6,795 nucleotides of DNA, taken from assembly GCA_944358495.1 (NCBI GenBank), contig CALVRF010000065.1, positions 1 through 6,795 of the forward strand. Direction: 5' to 3'. The notes beneath the pieces were generated by a model, which saw only the letters and a list, made by a program, of their open reading frames with translations, did not search any database and was not told the DNA's origin. Position 1 is the first letter of the stretch. Every line of letters begins with the position of its first letter. The DNA is from an uncultured Bacilli bacterium. GTDB taxonomy: Bacteria > Bacillota_I > Bacilli_A > RF39 > UBA660. The position numbers and the translations under genes are program-made. Positions 6,375 to 6,795 of the stretch are shown one piece after another.

Positions 6375-6471
6375 AGTGAGGGAAACCTCATAAAAAGGAG
6401 ACATTGAAACATATCAATGCCTACCGTGTTGGTTAGGCACTTCAGTTCATAAAGAACTAAGGTGCCTTTTT
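6375..6471 (+). ncRNA. Short structured RNA of about 97 nt, unknown family
   Basis: The element runs from a good promoter to a good terminator with no room for a normal gene. Predicted stems in order are TGAGG/CCTCA with a GAAA tetraloop (6377-6390), CATTG/CAATG (6402-6406/6415-6419), GCCTA/TAGGC plus CC/GG (6419-6438) and the terminator hairpin from 6436. The third stem and the terminator share 6436-6438, so they exclude each other. Between them AAGGAG (6395-6400) precedes a ten-codon frame, TTG 6404 to TAG 6434. It may be an antisense or regulatory RNA facing the convergent 26-codon ORF, or an attenuator leader. No plus-strand gene follows within the window, which favours an independent RNA. 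I do not recognise a known RNA family. Confidence 0.55.
6436..6471 (+). terminator. Strong rho-independent terminator of the short RNA
   Basis: GGCACTT (6436-6442) pairs with AGGTGCC (6460-6466). After one mismatch AGTTC (6444-6448) pairs with GAACT (6454-6458) over an ATAAA loop. TTTTT follows (6467-6471). It also serves as the first terminator after the uvrC cluster, which has none of its own. On the minus strand the hairpin is not followed by a T-run. Confidence 0.85.
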
Positions 6472-6472
6472 A

Positions 6473-6553
6473 TTATAGGACTTTCAAAAGAAGTCCAATT
6501 AATAAAAGAATAATTATAAGTAAAGTTAGGATTAAAAAATCTTTTTTACTCAT
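6473..6553 (-). CDS. Small hydrophobic protein of 26 residues, toxin-like
   Basis: ATG at 6551-6553 (minus strand) is preceded seven bases away by AAGGAGGT (6561-6568), the best ribosome-binding site in the window. The 26-residue product starts MSKKDF, continues as one stretch of about 18 Leu/Ile/Thr/Gly residues (a single membrane helix) and ends LLLKVL before TAA. The charge pattern (Lys-Lys-Asp, helix, Lys) is like small membrane proteins and type I toxins; no family is recognised. The frame remains open upstream to the transcript start, but no usual start codon other than a GTG on the ribosome-binding site occurs there. Its mRNA would run on into the region complementary to the plus-strand RNA at 6375-6471, with no clear terminator for it. 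It was identified by its start signals, not by similarity. Confidence 0.6.
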   Translation of the reverse strand: MSKKDFLILTLLIIILLLIGLLLKVL

Positions 6554-6632
6554 AACATTCACCTCCTTAAAACCCCCTGTTGAAGTAATAAAAAGGCAGG
6601 CACCGATAGTGGCTTTAATATCTCCTAAAACC

Positions 6633-6661
6633 AATATAAATTAGATTAATTTTTAGGTCAA
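6633..6661 (-). promoter_or_regulatory. Promoter of the 26-codon ORF
   Basis: On the minus strand TTGACC (6656-6661), a 17-base spacer and TATATT (6633-6638) match the consensus at 10 of 12 positions. Transcription would begin near 6626 and give a leader of about 70 bases before the ATG at 6553. The leader begins AGGAGATATT, the segment similar to the plus-strand RNA. Confidence 0.65.
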
Positions 6662-6673
6662 ATGGCCAATTTG
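6659..6673. promoter_or_regulatory. Near-palindrome between divergent promoters
   Basis: CAAA, TGGCCA, A, TTTG (6659-6673) is a 15-bp near-perfect palindrome. It overlaps the -35 of the minus-strand promoter (6656-6661) and lies just upstream of the plus-strand extended -10 TGCTATAGT (6680-6688). It is therefore well placed to be an operator controlling both directions. Confidence 0.4.
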
Positions 6674-6679
6674 GAAAAT

Positions 6680-6688
6680 TGCTATAGT
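6680..6688 (+). promoter_or_regulatory. Extended -10 promoter, plus strand
   Basis: TGCTATAGT (6680-6688) repeats the extended -10 of the promoter at 6340-6368, and the 5' flank is alike (TTTGG, A-rich). No good -35 is present at 16-18 bases. Transcription would begin near 6695, just before ATG 6697, which opens an eight-codon frame (MKMGNLLR, stop at 6721) without a ribosome-binding site. Confidence 0.45.
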
Positions 6689-6705
6689 TTAGGTTTATGA
6701 AAATG

Positions 6706-6735
6706 GGAAATTTGCTTAGATGAATTTCCTTTTTT
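6706..6735 (+). terminator. Terminator or attenuator near the right edge
   Basis: GGAAATT (6706-6712) pairs with AATTTCC (6723-6729) over a ten-base loop, followed by six T (6730-6735). It lies only about 10-20 bases after the predicted start of transcription, so it could be an attenuator for a gene beyond the window. From 6736 to 6795 I see only a seven-codon frame (ATG 6759) after AAGGATAA and no recognisable gene. Confidence 0.5.
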
Positions 6736-6795
6736 GGTAATTATTAAGGATAATAAAAATGGAAAAATTGACTAATTATTAATGGTTAGACATAT

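Larger units (their letters stand above)
6396..6626. repeat. Imperfect 30-bp inverted repeats flanking the small ORF
   Basis: The plus strand at 6396-6425 and the minus strand at 6626-6595 read AGGAGA, then (C/T)ATT(G/A)AA, then TATC, then TGCCT(A/G)CC. My hand alignment gives about 23 identities in 30 positions with one 2-base gap, and most differences are transitions. The arms enclose the 26-codon ORF and the terminator. This could be a duplicated RNA element used by both convergent transcripts, or the ends of a small inverted-repeat element of 231 bp; no target-site duplication was seen. Confidence 0.45.

Noticed and set aside
6377..6400. Possible preQ1-I-type riboswitch (stem followed by A-rich stretch and GGAG)
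   Set aside because: The loop is a GAAA tetraloop and lacks the conserved loop bases of that aptamer, and no related gene follows.
6595..6626. Possible N-terminal extension of the 26-codon ORF
   Set aside because: The frame is open, but between the predicted transcript start and the ATG there is no usual start codon with a free ribosome-binding site; only ATT codons and a GTG on the Shine-Dalgarno sequence.
6462..6644. Plus-strand ORF of 60 codons
   Set aside because: Begins in the terminator hairpin at a GTG without a ribosome-binding site and is antisense to the 26-codon ORF, whose signals are far better.

Overview
The window is about 30% GC, with A/T-ending codons, strong AGGAGG-type ribosome-binding sites and the standard genetic code (TGG for Trp, TGA as a stop). 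Together with a UvrC and YigZ of Firmicutes type and a secreted protein of a kind I associate with uncultured gut Bacilli (RF39/Erysipelotrichales-like), this suggests a host-associated low-GC Firmicute. That placement is inference.

Layout, left to right. (1) Positions 1-1196 hold the 3' part of a secreted or surface protein: an Ig-like beta domain, a Ser/Pro linker and a C-terminal ligand-binding-type domain. About 100 bp near its 3' end (1020-1121) is 58% GC with almost exclusively NNC/NNT/NNG codons, unlike the rest of the gene. Two GC-rich hairpins follow the stop codon. This is what the variable region of a diversity-generating retroelement (DGR) target looks like; no reverse transcriptase or template repeat is in the window. 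(2) After a terminator, 1454-2900 encodes a zinc-ribbon plus DUF975-like membrane protein split into two frames at a run of nine T. (3) A convergent yigZ/IMPACT-family gene lies on the minus strand (2902-3486), followed by a divergent intergenic region. (4) A plus-strand cluster follows: a YgjV-type membrane protein, uvrC with its own good promoter, and a small nucleotidyltransferase-fold gene that overlaps the end of uvrC. (5) The last 450 bp contain no long gene but are dense in signals. They hold a short structured plus-strand RNA with promoter and terminator, a convergent 26-codon hydrophobic ORF on the minus strand with a near-perfect ribosome-binding site and its own promoter, and a palindrome at divergent promoters. 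They also hold a 30-bp imperfect inverted repeat flanking the small ORF, and a second promoter/terminator pair.

The housekeeping genes (uvrC, yigZ) are ordinary. The three places worth attention are the candidate DGR variable region, the homopolymer-split membrane gene, and the 6340-6740 block, which has the layout of a type I toxin-antitoxin locus (small hydrophobic peptide plus convergent RNA) not matched to any family I know. All functional claims about that block are inference from layout.
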